DNA of 64,000 bases from contig DAJPGJ010000001.1 in assembly GCA_025992705.1 (NCBI GenBank), positions 1,798,001 to 1,862,000 on the forward strand, in the 5' to 3' direction. A model generated the notes under the pieces. That model worked only from the letters and a program-made list of their open reading frames with translations, made no database searches and was not told where the DNA came from. Numbering within the stretch: position 1 is the stretch's first letter; every line of letters begins with the position of its first letter. The translations under genes and the position numbers were made by a program. Below, piece by piece: positions 43,861 to 52,643 of the stretch. The stretch is from Coriobacteriaceae bacterium (GTDB lineage: Bacteria > Actinomycetota > Coriobacteriia > Coriobacteriales > QAMH01).

Positions 43861-45153
43861 CTAACAACGATTCGGAGCGTTCTTCCTGTCGTAGAAGACG
43901 ACGTTGATCACCAGAATGGCCACGAACACGACGACGGACACGGCAAACATCACGGTGGCGTTGGTCGATGCCAGCAGCACGCCAATGGTGAACGGACCAT
44001 AAGCGCCGATAGCCGAAGTCCATCCGACGACCGCGCCGCCTTGGACCGGCGGGAAGAGCACGGCCATTTGCTGCGTGGTCGACGCGTTGCCGCAACCCGT
44101 CCAGAAGAACACCCAGAACATGGCGATCATCCAGATCCAGCAGCCCGTCACGGAATCGGGCTTGTAGACGATCAGGAAGACGAGACCGACGATGATGGCG
44201 GCGGCCATGATGGTGGTCACGCGGCCACCACGAATCTTGTCGGATACCTTGCCGGCAATGACGCGGGAAATCGCGCCGATGGCCGGACCAACCCACGCGA
44301 AGGCGATCGCCGAAGGCGCGCCTGCGACATTGGCAAAGACGCTATCGCCCATCAGGGCAAAGTGGGCGCCCAGACCGGCGAACGTAGCGAACGTGCCGTA
44401 GTAGAACAGCGTCATGAACCAGGTGTGCTTGCTCTTGAAGATGGAGAGCTGCGTCTTGAAGTTGGACGTGACGGGAACCGACCGGAGCAAGACGATGGCG
44501 AGGATGGCGAGGATTATGACAAGCGGAACCCACACCCAGCCGGCGTTTTGCAGCCAGACGTCTCTCACGTGACCGTCCACGACCTCATGCTGCGGGGAGC
44601 CGAGGATACCGAACACGGAAAACGTGATGACGATTGGCGTGACAAACTGGACGAGCGAAGTGCCGAAGTCGGACAGACCGCCCTGGACGCCGAGCGCGAA
44701 GCCGCGCTTGGACTTGGGGAAGTAATAGTTGGTCGACGCCATGAGACCCGAGAAGGTACCGCCGCCAATGCCGGCGAGGAATGCGAACAGCATCAGCACC
44801 TCGAACGGAAGCCCCGGATTGGTCACCGCGTAGATCCAGCATGCAAGCGGGATGAGCAGCAGGGCCGTGGACATGAAGACCAACTTGCGCGTGCCCATGA
44901 TGGGCGGAAGGAACGTCCAGACGATGCGCAACGTGCCGGCCGACAGACCGACCATGGCCACGAGCCAGTAAAGCTGTTGCGAGTCGAGGTGGAATCCGAC
45001 GGCGTTGAGATGTGGCGCCAGTGACGGCACCAAGTACCATGCGCAGAAACCAAATGTCAGAGAGAACGTGGATATCCAAACGGTGGTCCAGGCCAGACGC
45101 TTGTCCCACTTTTTCGAATCTTCGGGATCCCATTCCTTGATGTCAGCCTTCAT
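43861..45153 (-). CDS. narK: Nitrate/nitrite transporter NarK (MFS)
   Basis: A 430-residue major facilitator protein with 12 hydrophobic helices. The nitrate signature FAFLAGIGGGTFSGLMAST and the second GNASTTQQMAVLFPP are present, together with the arginines of helices 2 and 8 (R in TLRIVW and AISRVIAG). It exchanges nitrate for nitrite or imports nitrate with protons. GGAGGCGGAG precedes ATG 45153. It is the first gene of the narKGHI run and is divergent from narJ. Confidence 0.95.
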   Translation of the reverse strand: MKADIKEWDPEDSKKWDKRLAWTTVWISTFSLTFGFCAWYLVPSLAPHLNAVGFHLDSQQLYWLVAMVGLSAGTLRIVWTFLPPIMGTRKLVFMSTALLLIPLACWIYAVTNPGLPFEVLMLFAFLAGIGGGTFSGLMASTNYYFPKSKRGFALGVQGGLSDFGTSLVQFVTPIVITFSVFGILGSPQHEVVDGHVRDVWLQNAGWVWVPLVIILAILAIVLLRSVPVTSNFKTQLSIFKSKHTWFMTLFYYGTFATFAGLGAHFALMGDSVFANVAGAPSAIAFAWVGPAIGAISRVIAGKVSDKIRGGRVTTIMAAAIIVGLVFLIVYKPDSVTGCWIWMIAMFWVFFWTGCGNASTTQQMAVLFPPVQGGAVVGWTSAIGAYGPFTIGVLLASTNATVMFAVSVVVFVAILVINVVFYDRKNAPNRC

Positions 45154-45330
45154 AGTTCTCCGCCTCCATCCCTATGACGACACAACATTCTTAGGTTTTC
45201 CTTTATTCTAATACGAGACTATAACCCAACACGGACTAAATTTGTACGTCTATCGGAAATTTTCTTGACATTTTCTTTTATATAAGATGCAAATTTCTTT
45301 CTGTCAGGCTATCCGCGATCCTATATTGCC

Positions 45331-45336
45331 TATAAT
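45331..45336 (+). promoter_or_regulatory. Perfect -10 element upstream of narJ
   Basis: TATAAT at 45331-45336 lies 60 bases before narJ, giving a leader of about 55 bases. No -35 match is found at 16-18 bases, so an activator is likely. No perfect FNR box (TTGAT-N4-ATCAA) is visible in the 243-base narK-narJ gap. The gap also holds an AT-rich stretch with TTGACA at 45265 whose spacing to TATAAG is too short. Confidence 0.5.
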
Positions 45337-45396
45337 GGACCGGACGTCATTGCCGGCGCGGACGCATGCGCTCGTGGCCAATCCGAAGGGAACGAG

Positions 45397-46035
45397 ATGA
45401 TTTGGGAACTGAAAGCCCTCGCCTGCCTGCTGCTCTATCCGGACGAAGAGCTCCTGAAGAGCCTTCCGGAAATCGAATCTACGCTACGGGAAAGCGCCGA
45501 GCTCGACGCGAGTTCGAAGGGGCAATTGAAAGGGCTCATCGAGTGGATTCGCGAAACGGACATGTCGTCTCTGCAGGCCGCATACGTCTCGACCTTCGAC
45601 ATCGGAAAGCACGGAAGCCTGAACCTCTTCGAGCACACGCAGGGCGATTCGCGTGACAGGGGACATGTCATGGTGGAGCTGAACAGGCTCTACAAGGAGC
45701 ACGGGCTCGAGCTGACGACAACGGAGCTACCCGATCACCTGCCGGTGTTCCTCGAGTTCCTCGCGGGCCTCAAGCGCGAGGATGCCCAGCTCTGGCTCGA
45801 GAGCGTCATCGGCCCCATCAAGAAGATCGACCACGAGCTCCAGCTCGATGCAAGCCCCTGGGAGGCGGTGACCGCAGCGCTTCTGGACTTCGCAGGTGCC
45901 GAGCGCGAAGTCGTCTCGGAGCGCACGCCCGACGAGATGATCCCGACACTCGACGCGGAATACTACGAGGCCCCCGTCACCTTCGGCGGCTCCGTCGACC
46001 CGGTTTCGTCCCAGCCGTCTTCTTCCATGTTCTAG
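45397..46035 (+). CDS. narJ: Nitrate reductase molybdenum cofactor assembly chaperone NarJ
   Basis: NarJ is the private chaperone that holds apo-NarGH during cofactor insertion. The 212-residue helical protein has the TorD/NarJ-family marks: LACLLLYPDEELLKSL at the start, the YVSTFDIGKHGSLNLFEHT block, DRGHVMVELNRLYKEHGLEL, ELPDHLPVFLEFLA, and a disordered Ser/Pro C-terminus. AAGGGA precedes ATG 45397. It is transcribed opposite to narKGHI from a shared intergenic region, an unusual arrangement, and ends nine bases from the convergent FNT gene. Confidence 0.93.
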   Translation: MIWELKALACLLLYPDEELLKSLPEIESTLRESAELDASSKGQLKGLIEWIRETDMSSLQAAYVSTFDIGKHGSLNLFEHTQGDSRDRGHVMVELNRLYKEHGLELTTTELPDHLPVFLEFLAGLKREDAQLWLESVIGPIKKIDHELQLDASPWEAVTAALLDFAGAEREVVSERTPDEMIPTLDAEYYEAPVTFGGSVDPVSSQPSSSMF

Positions 46036-46044
46036 ATCGGCGCG

Positions 46045-46893
46045 TTACGCCTGCTTCTTGCGGTAGCCGAACCAGTAGACGAAGCCGACGAAGACGCAGC
46101 CGCCCACGATGTTACCCAGCGTGGCAAGGCCGATGTTGTAGAAGGCGCCACCCCAGGTGCACAGCGCCATCTGCGTCTCGGTGCCAAAGCCGCACGCTGC
46201 GGCGACGACGCCCATGGGCAGCAGGAACATGTTGGCTACGCAGTGCTCGAAGCCCATGGCGACAAAGGCCATGACGGGAAAGATCGTCGTGAAGATCTTG
46301 TCAATGACCGTACGCCCGGCAAAGCCCATCCACACCGCAAGGCAGACGAGGAAGTTGCACATGATGCCGCGGAAGATGATCTGCATGGGATCAAGGCCGA
46401 TCTTTCCCGATGCGACCGTGACCATCTGGGCGCCGATGGTATTGTCCCCCGCCTTGATGGCCATGATGGAGCAGCCGAAGACGATGCCGACGAGCACGAG
46501 CGATCCCGCGAAGTTGCCAAGCCAGACGACGACCCAGTTCTTCAGAACCTTGGTCCAGGCAAAGCGCTTGCTCGCCGCACCCATGACCATGAGGCAGTTA
46601 CCCGTGAAGAGCTCGGCACCCGCGACGATGACACAAATGAGGCCGAGCGAGAAGCAAAAGCCGCCGAGGATGTTGGATGCGGCAAAGCCGAGCGTTGGGT
46701 CTGCCTTCACGCAGGTCATGAACAACGCGCCGCTACCGATGAGCATACCGGCCATGAGCGCGAGCACGATGGTGCGGCCAACCTCCATCTGGGTCTTCGC
46801 GAGGCCAACGGCCTCGGCCTTCTGCTCGAGTGCCGTACCTGACAGGCAATCCGGCTTGATTGCGTTTATCTCCTCGGGCTGTAACTCGGCCAT
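46045..46893 (-). CDS. Formate/nitrite transporter (FNT family: FocA/NirC)
   Basis: A pentameric channel subunit of 282 residues with six membrane helices. Family marks are GFCFSLGLICVIVAGAELFTGNC (the second helix and omega loop), NWVVVWLGNFAGS, and NFLVCLAVWMGFA with the central gate region, then GFEHCVANMF holding the conserved His. The sequence alone does not tell formate from nitrite; both substrates are relevant here. ATG 46893 has an AGGAGGAGAGG ribosome site; upstream in-frame codons to 46932 are unlikely. An ATCCTGTT word lies 82-89 bases upstream. Confidence 0.92.
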   Translation of the reverse strand: MAELQPEEINAIKPDCLSGTALEQKAEAVGLAKTQMEVGRTIVLALMAGMLIGSGALFMTCVKADPTLGFAASNILGGFCFSLGLICVIVAGAELFTGNCLMVMGAASKRFAWTKVLKNWVVVWLGNFAGSLVLVGIVFGCSIMAIKAGDNTIGAQMVTVASGKIGLDPMQIIFRGIMCNFLVCLAVWMGFAGRTVIDKIFTTIFPVMAFVAMGFEHCVANMFLLPMGVVAAACGFGTETQMALCTWGGAFYNIGLATLGNIVGGCVFVGFVYWFGYRKKQA

Positions 46894-46974
46894 GCGCCTC
46901 TCCTCCTGCTTCGTCTTGCGCCCCGTACCCACGAGGCAGTTGACGAGTTGTACTCATTTCCTGTCGGTTTACAG

Positions 46975-46982
46975 AACAGGAT
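46975..46982 (-). promoter_or_regulatory. ATCCTGTT motif upstream of the FNT gene
   Basis: Third copy of the word found upstream of modA and modB, here on the minus strand followed by CTGTAAAC, in the divergent gap between the FNT and NYN genes. Confidence 0.3.
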
Positions 46983-47050
46983 TTTACATGAGCTATCATG
47001 AGCGAGATTAATTACGTCACTATGTATACGCATACGGAAACGGACACACC

Positions 47051-48070
47051 ATGCACGACGAAGTAAACGATGAGCCGCGTCTCGCGCTCCTCATCGACGC
47101 GGACAACATCTCCGCCAAATACCTCCCCGTCATCCTCAACGAGATTCCACGCTACGGTGTGGCGACCTATCGCCGCATCTACGGAGACTTCACCGACCCG
47201 CAGGCGGCCAAGTGGCGCCCCAAGTTGCTCGATAACTCCATCACACCCGTCCAGCAGTTCAGCAACGTCAAGAGCCACAAGCCGGGCGAAAAAGCGGGCA
47301 AGAACGCGACCGACTCCACGCTCATCATCGACGCGATGGACATCCTGTACGCCGGCAAGGTCGATGGTTTCGTCATCGTCTCCTCCGACAGCGACTTCAC
47401 GCGCCTGGCCGCCCGCCTACGCGAGAGCAACATGATCGTGGTCGGTATGGGGCGCAACCAGACCGCAGTGTCGTTCAGACACGCCTGCACCAAGTTCGTG
47501 AACATCGAATACCTCTACAAACTGCAGCGCAGCAAGAACGGCGATGACGCGGACATCGAGACCGACGACGTCGAGGAAATCGAGGAGCAATCCCCCATCG
47601 ATGCGGAGAACATCGAGACCACGGTCTCGCTGCGTGACGTGGGTGCCGTCATGGGTGGCATCATCCACACGAACGACAACCGCGGCAGGACGACCTCGCT
47701 CGCGGAGGTGGGCGCCGCTCTCAACAACAAGTTCCCCGACTTCGACGTGCGCAATTTCGGCTATAGCCAGCTCTCCAAGCTCATCGAGGACTTCGACCGC
47801 TTCGAGCTCGTGAAGACTAACGTGGGCTACGACGTGCGCATCGCCGACACACGCGATGACATCAAGCAGGTCGAGCAGTTCATGGTTCTCGAAATCGGCC
47901 GCCACAAGAACAAGTCGATGAGCATCACGTCACTTGCCTCGAAGGTGCATGACACGTTCCCGCAGTTCAACGTCAAGGACACGGGGTATTCGCAGTTCTA
48001 CAAGTTCGTCGACAGTATCAAGGGCATTCACGTCACCGGCGGCAAACGCAAGTACGCGCATCTGGATTAG
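47051..48070 (+). CDS. NYN domain protein with two OST-HTH/LOTUS domains
   Basis: The N-terminal domain (about 8-155) is a NYN/LabA-like PIN-fold nuclease: LALLIDADNIS, TDSTLIIDAMDILY and VIVSSDSDFTRLAARLRE supply the acidic active-site residues. An acidic linker (165-190) leads to two winged-helix OST-HTH/LOTUS domains (about 195-275 and 283-339), both with the FPDFDVRNFGYSQLSKLIED or FPQFNVKDTGYSQFYKFVD pattern. The family is thought to act on RNA; the target here is unknown. It stands alone between the FNT gene and an insertion sequence. Confidence 0.88.
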   Translation: MHDEVNDEPRLALLIDADNISAKYLPVILNEIPRYGVATYRRIYGDFTDPQAAKWRPKLLDNSITPVQQFSNVKSHKPGEKAGKNATDSTLIIDAMDILYAGKVDGFVIVSSDSDFTRLAARLRESNMIVVGMGRNQTAVSFRHACTKFVNIEYLYKLQRSKNGDDADIETDDVEEIEEQSPIDAENIETTVSLRDVGAVMGGIIHTNDNRGRTTSLAEVGAALNNKFPDFDVRNFGYSQLSKLIEDFDRFELVKTNVGYDVRIADTRDDIKQVEQFMVLEIGRHKNKSMSITSLASKVHDTFPQFNVKDTGYSQFYKFVDSIKGIHVTGGKRKYAHLD

Positions 48071-48132
48071 AACGGCCATTTCGAGCGAAGCGGCCGCAAG
48101 CCCTCCCATCGTCATTTCGACCGAAGCGGCCG

Positions 48133-48186
48133 GGTGACGCAGGACGGGGATAATGTCATCTTAATAAGGTGACATTATCCCCGGGC
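48133..48186. repeat. Left half of a 100-bp palindrome split by an IS30-family element
   Basis: The outer arm GGTGACGCAGGACGGGG pairs with 49494-49510 on the other side of the insertion sequence. Within this half, GGGGATAATGTCATC and GGTGACATTATCCCC form their own hairpin with one mismatch. Upstream (48075-48132) are two CATTTCGA-type repeat copies. Confidence 0.85.
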
Positions 48187-49462
48187 GGGTTCAGGCGATC
48201 ATTGCACCTTCCGCCAACACTTCCTGGGTTCAGGCGATCATTGCACCTTCCGCCAACACTTCCTGCATAGCCTCGGAAGGGAACTTCCAGCCCAGGACCT
48301 TCCTCGGACGGTTGTTGAGCAGCCACCGCACCTTGCCCACCTCTTCGTCCGACACCTCCGTGAAGTCAGTCTCTTTGGGGAAGAACTCCCTGATCAGCCC
48401 GTTCACATTCTCATTGGTGGGCCGCTGCCAAGGAGAGTGCGGATCGCAGAAATACACCTCGAAGCCAGAGGAGAGCTTGAACCTGTCCACGCATGCCATC
48501 TCCGACCCCTGATCCCAGGTGAGCGTGCGCCTGAGCTCCTCGGGGATCCCCTCGGCCATCTGCGCCATGCGCTCTGCGACCGTGTCCGCGTCATGGCAGG
48601 TCAGCCTCGACATCAAAAGGAAGCGCGACCTTCTCTCCACGAGGGTTATGAGGCAGCTCGACAGGTCGCTTCCAATGATCAGGTCCCCTTCCCAATGCCC
48701 GGGGATGGAGCGGTCACCCGCCTCCGGGGGCCTCTTGGATATATGCGCATCCTTAAGCCAGGGCCTGTTCTTTGCGGGGAGCTTGGATGCCGGTTTGCGA
48801 CCGCGGCGCTTGGTGCGCAAGGCGTACTCGACGCCGAGCTCATGGCGCAGCGTCCCGTAGCCTTGTACATAAAGGGACCGGTATATCGTCTCGTGGCTTA
48901 TGCGCATCCCCTCGTCATCCGGGAAGTCTTCTTCGATCCGCTTGGAGACCTGCTCGGGCGACCATCTGCTGGCAAGCATCTGCAGCACATAGGCCCTAAG
49001 GGGGCCTCGGGCATCGAGCTTGCGGGGTTTTGGCCTTTTCGCCTTCTTCCTCGCATCAAGCTGGGCGTGCCTCGGATCGTAGGGTCCTTGCACCCGAGAA
49101 AGCTCGCGAGCGACGGTCGTCCTGCTGATGTTCATTTTATCGGCAATCTCTTGGTTGGTGCGCCCGACATCGAGAAGGGCCGCGATAAAGCAGCGGTCCT
49201 CGTATGTCAGGCGCTGCTTGGGCGATGTTCTTGCGCTCGGGGTCGGGCAGCTCGCGGCGTCCATTGTAAGCACCATCCGATCCGGAGGGCGGTCCATTCG
49301 GCTCCACTTGAAAACGGCACCACGCCCGATTCCGGTCCGCCTTGCGCACTCCCTGATCGAATCACCCGCGCGAAGCCTCTCTTTGACCGCCGTCCAATCA
49401 TCGATAGAGTATTTAGCCATTGCACCACATCCTTTCCATGCGTGCAATGACCGCTAGAATCC
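48187..49462. mobile_element. IS30-family insertion sequence, 1276 bp
   Basis: Terminal inverted repeats of 21 bases match at 17 positions: GGGTTCAGGCGATCATTGCAC at the left (48187-48207) and, read inward, GGATTCTAGCGGTCATTGCAC at the right (49442-49462). A two-base target duplication GC (48185-48186 and 49463-49464) flanks it. Removing the element and one GC restores a perfect 30-base palindrome centred on GGGCCC. The left end is duplicated: 39 bases holding the terminal repeat and the end of the transposase gene occur twice in tandem (48187-48225 and 48226-48264). Confidence 0.9.
48230..49420 (-). CDS. IS30-family transposase
   Basis: A 396-residue DDE transposase. Two N-terminal helix-turn-helix regions are visible: DSIRECARRTGIGRGAVFKW (10-45) and TNQEIADKMNISRTTVAREL (about 85-105). 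The catalytic core (IS30 rve domain) has Asp in GHWEGDLIIG, Asp in TWDQGSEM and Glu in PTNENVNGLIREFFPK, followed by LNNRPRKVLGWKFPSE. It looks intact. ATG 49420 is preceded by AAAGG; upstream codons to 49447 run into the terminal repeat. The stop lies at the junction of the 39-base tandem duplication. Confidence 0.95.
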   Translation of the reverse strand: MAKYSIDDWTAVKERLRAGDSIRECARRTGIGRGAVFKWSRMDRPPDRMVLTMDAASCPTPSARTSPKQRLTYEDRCFIAALLDVGRTNQEIADKMNISRTTVARELSRVQGPYDPRHAQLDARKKAKRPKPRKLDARGPLRAYVLQMLASRWSPEQVSKRIEEDFPDDEGMRISHETIYRSLYVQGYGTLRHELGVEYALRTKRRGRKPASKLPAKNRPWLKDAHISKRPPEAGDRSIPGHWEGDLIIGSDLSSCLITLVERRSRFLLMSRLTCHDADTVAERMAQMAEGIPEELRRTLTWDQGSEMACVDRFKLSSGFEVYFCDPHSPWQRPTNENVNGLIREFFPKETDFTEVSDEEVGKVRWLLNNRPRKVLGWKFPSEAMQEVLAEGAMIA

Positions 49463-49510
49463 GCCCGGGGATAATGTCATCAGATGACATTATCCCCGTC
49501 CTGCGTCACC
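49463..49510. repeat. Right half of the palindrome split by the IS30-family element
   Basis: Contains the perfect hairpin GGGGATAATGTCATC-A-GATGACATTATCCCC and the outer arm CCCCGTCCTGCGTCACC complementary to the left half. Confidence 0.85.
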
Positions 49511-49531
49511 ACGTCACCCGGCAAACGGCCG

Positions 49532-52009
49532 CTAGCCCAGTCCCAACAACAACCCGATGCCATACACGATGAAAGCGACGATCCAGGCAACGGCACACTG
49601 CATCACGACGATAACCGCCGCATACTTGCCACCGAGCTCGTTTCTCACCGTGATAATCGCCATCACGCACGGTGTGTACAGCAACACGAACACGAGAAAC
49701 GTGTAGGCAGCTAGCGGGGTAAACAGCGTCGTGAGAAGCGCCAGATTGCCACCGACAAGCTGCGTGATGGTCGAGATGACATTCTCCTTGGCCATGAAGC
49801 CCGTGAGCACGGCCGTCGCCGCACGCCAGTCCCCGAAACCGAGTGGCTCGAAGATGGGAGCGAATATCGCGCCGATACCCGCGAGCATGCTCTGCGACTG
49901 GTCGGCGACCACGTTGAAGCGCGCGTCGAAGGTCTGCAGGAACCAGATGATGAGCGTCGCGATGAACACGACCGTGAACGCCTTTTTCGCAAACTCCTTC
50001 GCCTTGTCCCAGGCAAGTCGACACACGGTGCCCAGACTCGGCAGCCGATAGTTGGGAAGCTCCATCACGAAGGGAACGGGCTCGCCACGAAACACCGTGC
50101 GGCTCAAGACGAACGCCGCGATGATGCCGACAACGATGCCGAGCAGGTACAACGACAGCATCGCGAGCGCGGCGTACTGGGCGAAGAAGAAACCGCAAAG
50201 CAATGCGTAGACCGGCAATTTCGCCGAACAGCTCATGAAGGGCACGAGCATGATGGTCATGCGACGGTCATGCTCGGAGGGAAGCGTACGTGTTGCCATG
50301 ATCGCGGGAACGCTGCATCCGAATCCCATGATGAGCGGCACGAAACTACGTCCCGACAAGCCGAGCTTGCGCAGGAGCTTGTCCATGAAAAATGCGACAC
50401 GCGCCATGTAGCCCGTATCCTCGAGCGCCGAAAGCAGCAGAAACAACACGACGATGATGGGCAGGAACGAGAGGACCGTGCCCACACCGGGAAACACGCC
50501 ATCGCAGACGAGCGAGACGACGAGCGGGTTGATCTCGAGCGATTCGAGCCCGTCGCGCACGGCCTGCGTGAGCCACTCGATGCCCTCGCCCAATAGATCC
50601 GAAAGCGGCTGCCCAACCACGTTGAAAGTCAGCCAGAAGACGACGGCCATGATGAGAATGAACATGGGGATGGCCGTGTACTTGCCCGTCAGGATGCGGT
50701 CGGCCTTGAGGGAACGCTTGTGTTCGCGCGATTCGCGCGGACGCCAGACGCACTTCGCGCACGCTTTCTCGATAAAGGTAAAGCGCATGTCGCTGATAGC
50801 CGCCACGCGGTCAATGCCGGCCTCTTGCTCCATCTGCGCAACGATATGCTCGACGGCATCCAGCTCGTTGGCATCGAGGTCAAGCGCCTCTGTGACGAGC
50901 GAATCGCCCTCGATGAGCTTGGTTGCGGCAAAGCGCAACGGCAAATCAGCGCGATGGGCGTGGTCTTCGATGAGATGCATGACGCCGTGTATGCAGCGAT
51001 GCACCGCCCCGTTATCGGGTCCGTCGGGTTCGCAGAAGTCGACGCGGCCGGGACGCAGCTGCTTGCGGGCGACGACGAGCGCATGCTCGACGAGCTCGTC
51101 GATGCCTTGATCGTTTGCCGCCGAGATGGGCACGACGGGGACGCCAAGCTCGGCCTCGAGTACGTTGACGTCGATGCTGCCCCCACTCGCGGTAACCTCG
51201 TCCATCATGTTGAGCGCGATGACGAGCGGCACGTCAAGTTCCATGAGCTGCAGGGTAAGGTAGAGATTGCGCTCGATGTTCGTACCATCGACGATGTCGA
51301 TAATGGCGTTGGGCTTCTCGTCGAGCACGAACTGGCGCGAGACGATTTCCTCGCTCGTATAGGGCGAGAGCGAGTAGATGCCCGGCAAATCCGTCACCGT
51401 GACCTTGGAATGATTGCGTATCTCGCCGTCCTTGCGATCGACCGTCACGCCCGGAAAGTTACCGACATGCTGGTTCGATCCGGTCAACGCGTTGAAGAGC
51501 GTCGTCTTGCCCGCATTCTGATTACCGACGAGAGCGAAGTTGATGGGCCTTCCCGCCGCGATCACATGCCCGGTGGGACGCGGACGGTAACGCTCGTTTG
51601 CGCCATCCTTGAGAGCGCCATCGATATCCTCCTCGCCAAAGGAGGGATATAGTGTCTCCGATGCCATGACAGGGTCGGAGGTGTTTTCCTTGGCGATGGG
51701 CTCCTCGCGGTCGGCAGGATTCTCGTCAATATCGCCAATGGAGATTTGCGCGGCATCGGCTTTGCGAATCGTGAGCTCGTAGCCACGCAGGCAAAGCTGG
51801 ATGGGATCCCCAAGCGGCGCTTCCTTGTGCGCCGTGACACGCACGCCAGGCGTGAGCCCCATGTCGAAGATATGCTGGCGCAGCTGGTTTGACTCGCAAT
51901 CGACACTCGTGATGACGGCCGATGCGCCTATGGGCAGCTCGTCGAGCGTACGCGACGGATCGCGCCCGGCCGGGTCAATCATCGAATATGAGGTCTGTTC
52001 GTCTGTCAA
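49532..52009 (-). CDS. feoB: Ferrous iron transporter, FeoA-FeoB fusion
   Basis: FeoB imports ferrous iron. Residues about 18-92 are a FeoA (SH3-like) domain: RTLDELPIGASAVITS and LRGYELTIRKADAAQI. After a linker, the G domain (about 150-320) has GNQNAGKTTLFNAL (G1), GNFPGVTVD (G2), DLPGIYSLSPYTSEE (G3) and NMMD (G4). The C-terminal membrane part carries two Gate repeats, with PLIMGFGCSVPAIMATRTL and SCSAKLPVYALL, and ends with a third hydrophobic block. TTG 52009 has GGAGAG upstream; ATG nine codons later is an alternative. It follows the YgjP-like gene by 25 bases on the same strand. Confidence 0.95.
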   Translation of the reverse strand: MTDEQTSYSMIDPAGRDPSRTLDELPIGASAVITSVDCESNQLRQHIFDMGLTPGVRVTAHKEAPLGDPIQLCLRGYELTIRKADAAQISIGDIDENPADREEPIAKENTSDPVMASETLYPSFGEEDIDGALKDGANERYRPRPTGHVIAAGRPINFALVGNQNAGKTTLFNALTGSNQHVGNFPGVTVDRKDGEIRNHSKVTVTDLPGIYSLSPYTSEEIVSRQFVLDEKPNAIIDIVDGTNIERNLYLTLQLMELDVPLVIALNMMDEVTASGGSIDVNVLEAELGVPVVPISAANDQGIDELVEHALVVARKQLRPGRVDFCEPDGPDNGAVHRCIHGVMHLIEDHAHRADLPLRFAATKLIEGDSLVTEALDLDANELDAVEHIVAQMEQEAGIDRVAAISDMRFTFIEKACAKCVWRPRESREHKRSLKADRILTGKYTAIPMFILIMAVVFWLTFNVVGQPLSDLLGEGIEWLTQAVRDGLESLEINPLVVSLVCDGVFPGVGTVLSFLPIIVVLFLLLSALEDTGYMARVAFFMDKLLRKLGLSGRSFVPLIMGFGCSVPAIMATRTLPSEHDRRMTIMLVPFMSCSAKLPVYALLCGFFFAQYAALAMLSLYLLGIVVGIIAAFVLSRTVFRGEPVPFVMELPNYRLPSLGTVCRLAWDKAKEFAKKAFTVVFIATLIIWFLQTFDARFNVVADQSQSMLAGIGAIFAPIFEPLGFGDWRAATAVLTGFMAKENVISTITQLVGGNLALLTTLFTPLAAYTFLVFVLLYTPCVMAIITVRNELGGKYAAVIVVMQCAVAWIVAFIVYGIGLLLGLG

Positions 52010-52034
52010 CTTTTATCTCTCCGAGGTATCAAGT

Positions 52035-52583
52035 TCATGATAGCAGCTTGCGGCGCTCACGCCAGTCGGGCAGAAAGCCGTCCATGAGCTCGTGGAAACG
52101 GGCGTTGTGGCTCGGCTCGAGCATGTGCACGAGTTCGTGGACCACCACGTATTCCAGACAACGCGGCGGATACAACGCCAGACGCGTATTGATGCACACG
52201 CGTCCCGTCGCCGGTTGGCATGAACCCCAGCGGCTCTTCATGTTTCGGAAGGCGAGCTTTTTTACGCGCACACCAATGATGGGCTCCCAGACCTCGAGCA
52301 GCACGGGAACCGCCGCCTCGACGAGCACGCGCCAGGTACGCTTGTCCTCATCGCTCGCATAGGCGGCTTGGGCCATGGGGGACTCGGCGAGCCGGGCACG
52401 CTGGCGCTCGATCCAGGCGGCATGGCGTTCCACGGCATCACGCATCTCATCCATTGTCGCCGATAGCGGTGCGGAAACGACGAGCGTGCCGTCGCCCTCA
52501 ACGCGCAGCCGGATGTTGCGCATGCGCGCGCGGCGCCTGATGCGCACATGGTATCCCGCCAGCTCCGTAATCTTCTCGTCCAT
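52035..52583 (-). CDS. YgjP-like (DUF45) metallopeptidase
   Basis: A 182-residue protein of the YgjP/DUF45 family, a zinc metalloprotease-like group related to SprT and WLM. The zinc motif is in VVVHELVHMLEPSHNARFHELM (HExxH plus a third His), preceded by the family block RNMKSRWGSCQPATGRVCINTRL. The start at ATG 52583 is chosen by family length; no strong ribosome site is seen. It is divergent from the patatin gene and upstream of feoB in the same direction. Confidence 0.9.
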   Translation of the reverse strand: MDEKITELAGYHVRIRRRARMRNIRLRVEGDGTLVVSAPLSATMDEMRDAVERHAAWIERQRARLAESPMAQAAYASDEDKRTWRVLVEAAVPVLLEVWEPIIGVRVKKLAFRNMKSRWGSCQPATGRVCINTRLALYPPRCLEYVVVHELVHMLEPSHNARFHELMDGFLPDWRERRKLLS

Positions 52584-52643
52584 GCGCCCATGATAAGGCA
52601 AAAGTGCCCCGGCAAGTTTTGTCTCATTCGCCAATTGCAGCGC

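Noticed and set aside
45265..45286. TTGACA...TATAAG promoter for narJ
   Set aside because: The spacer is only ten bases, too short for a sigma-70-type promoter; the TATAAT at 45331 is a better candidate.
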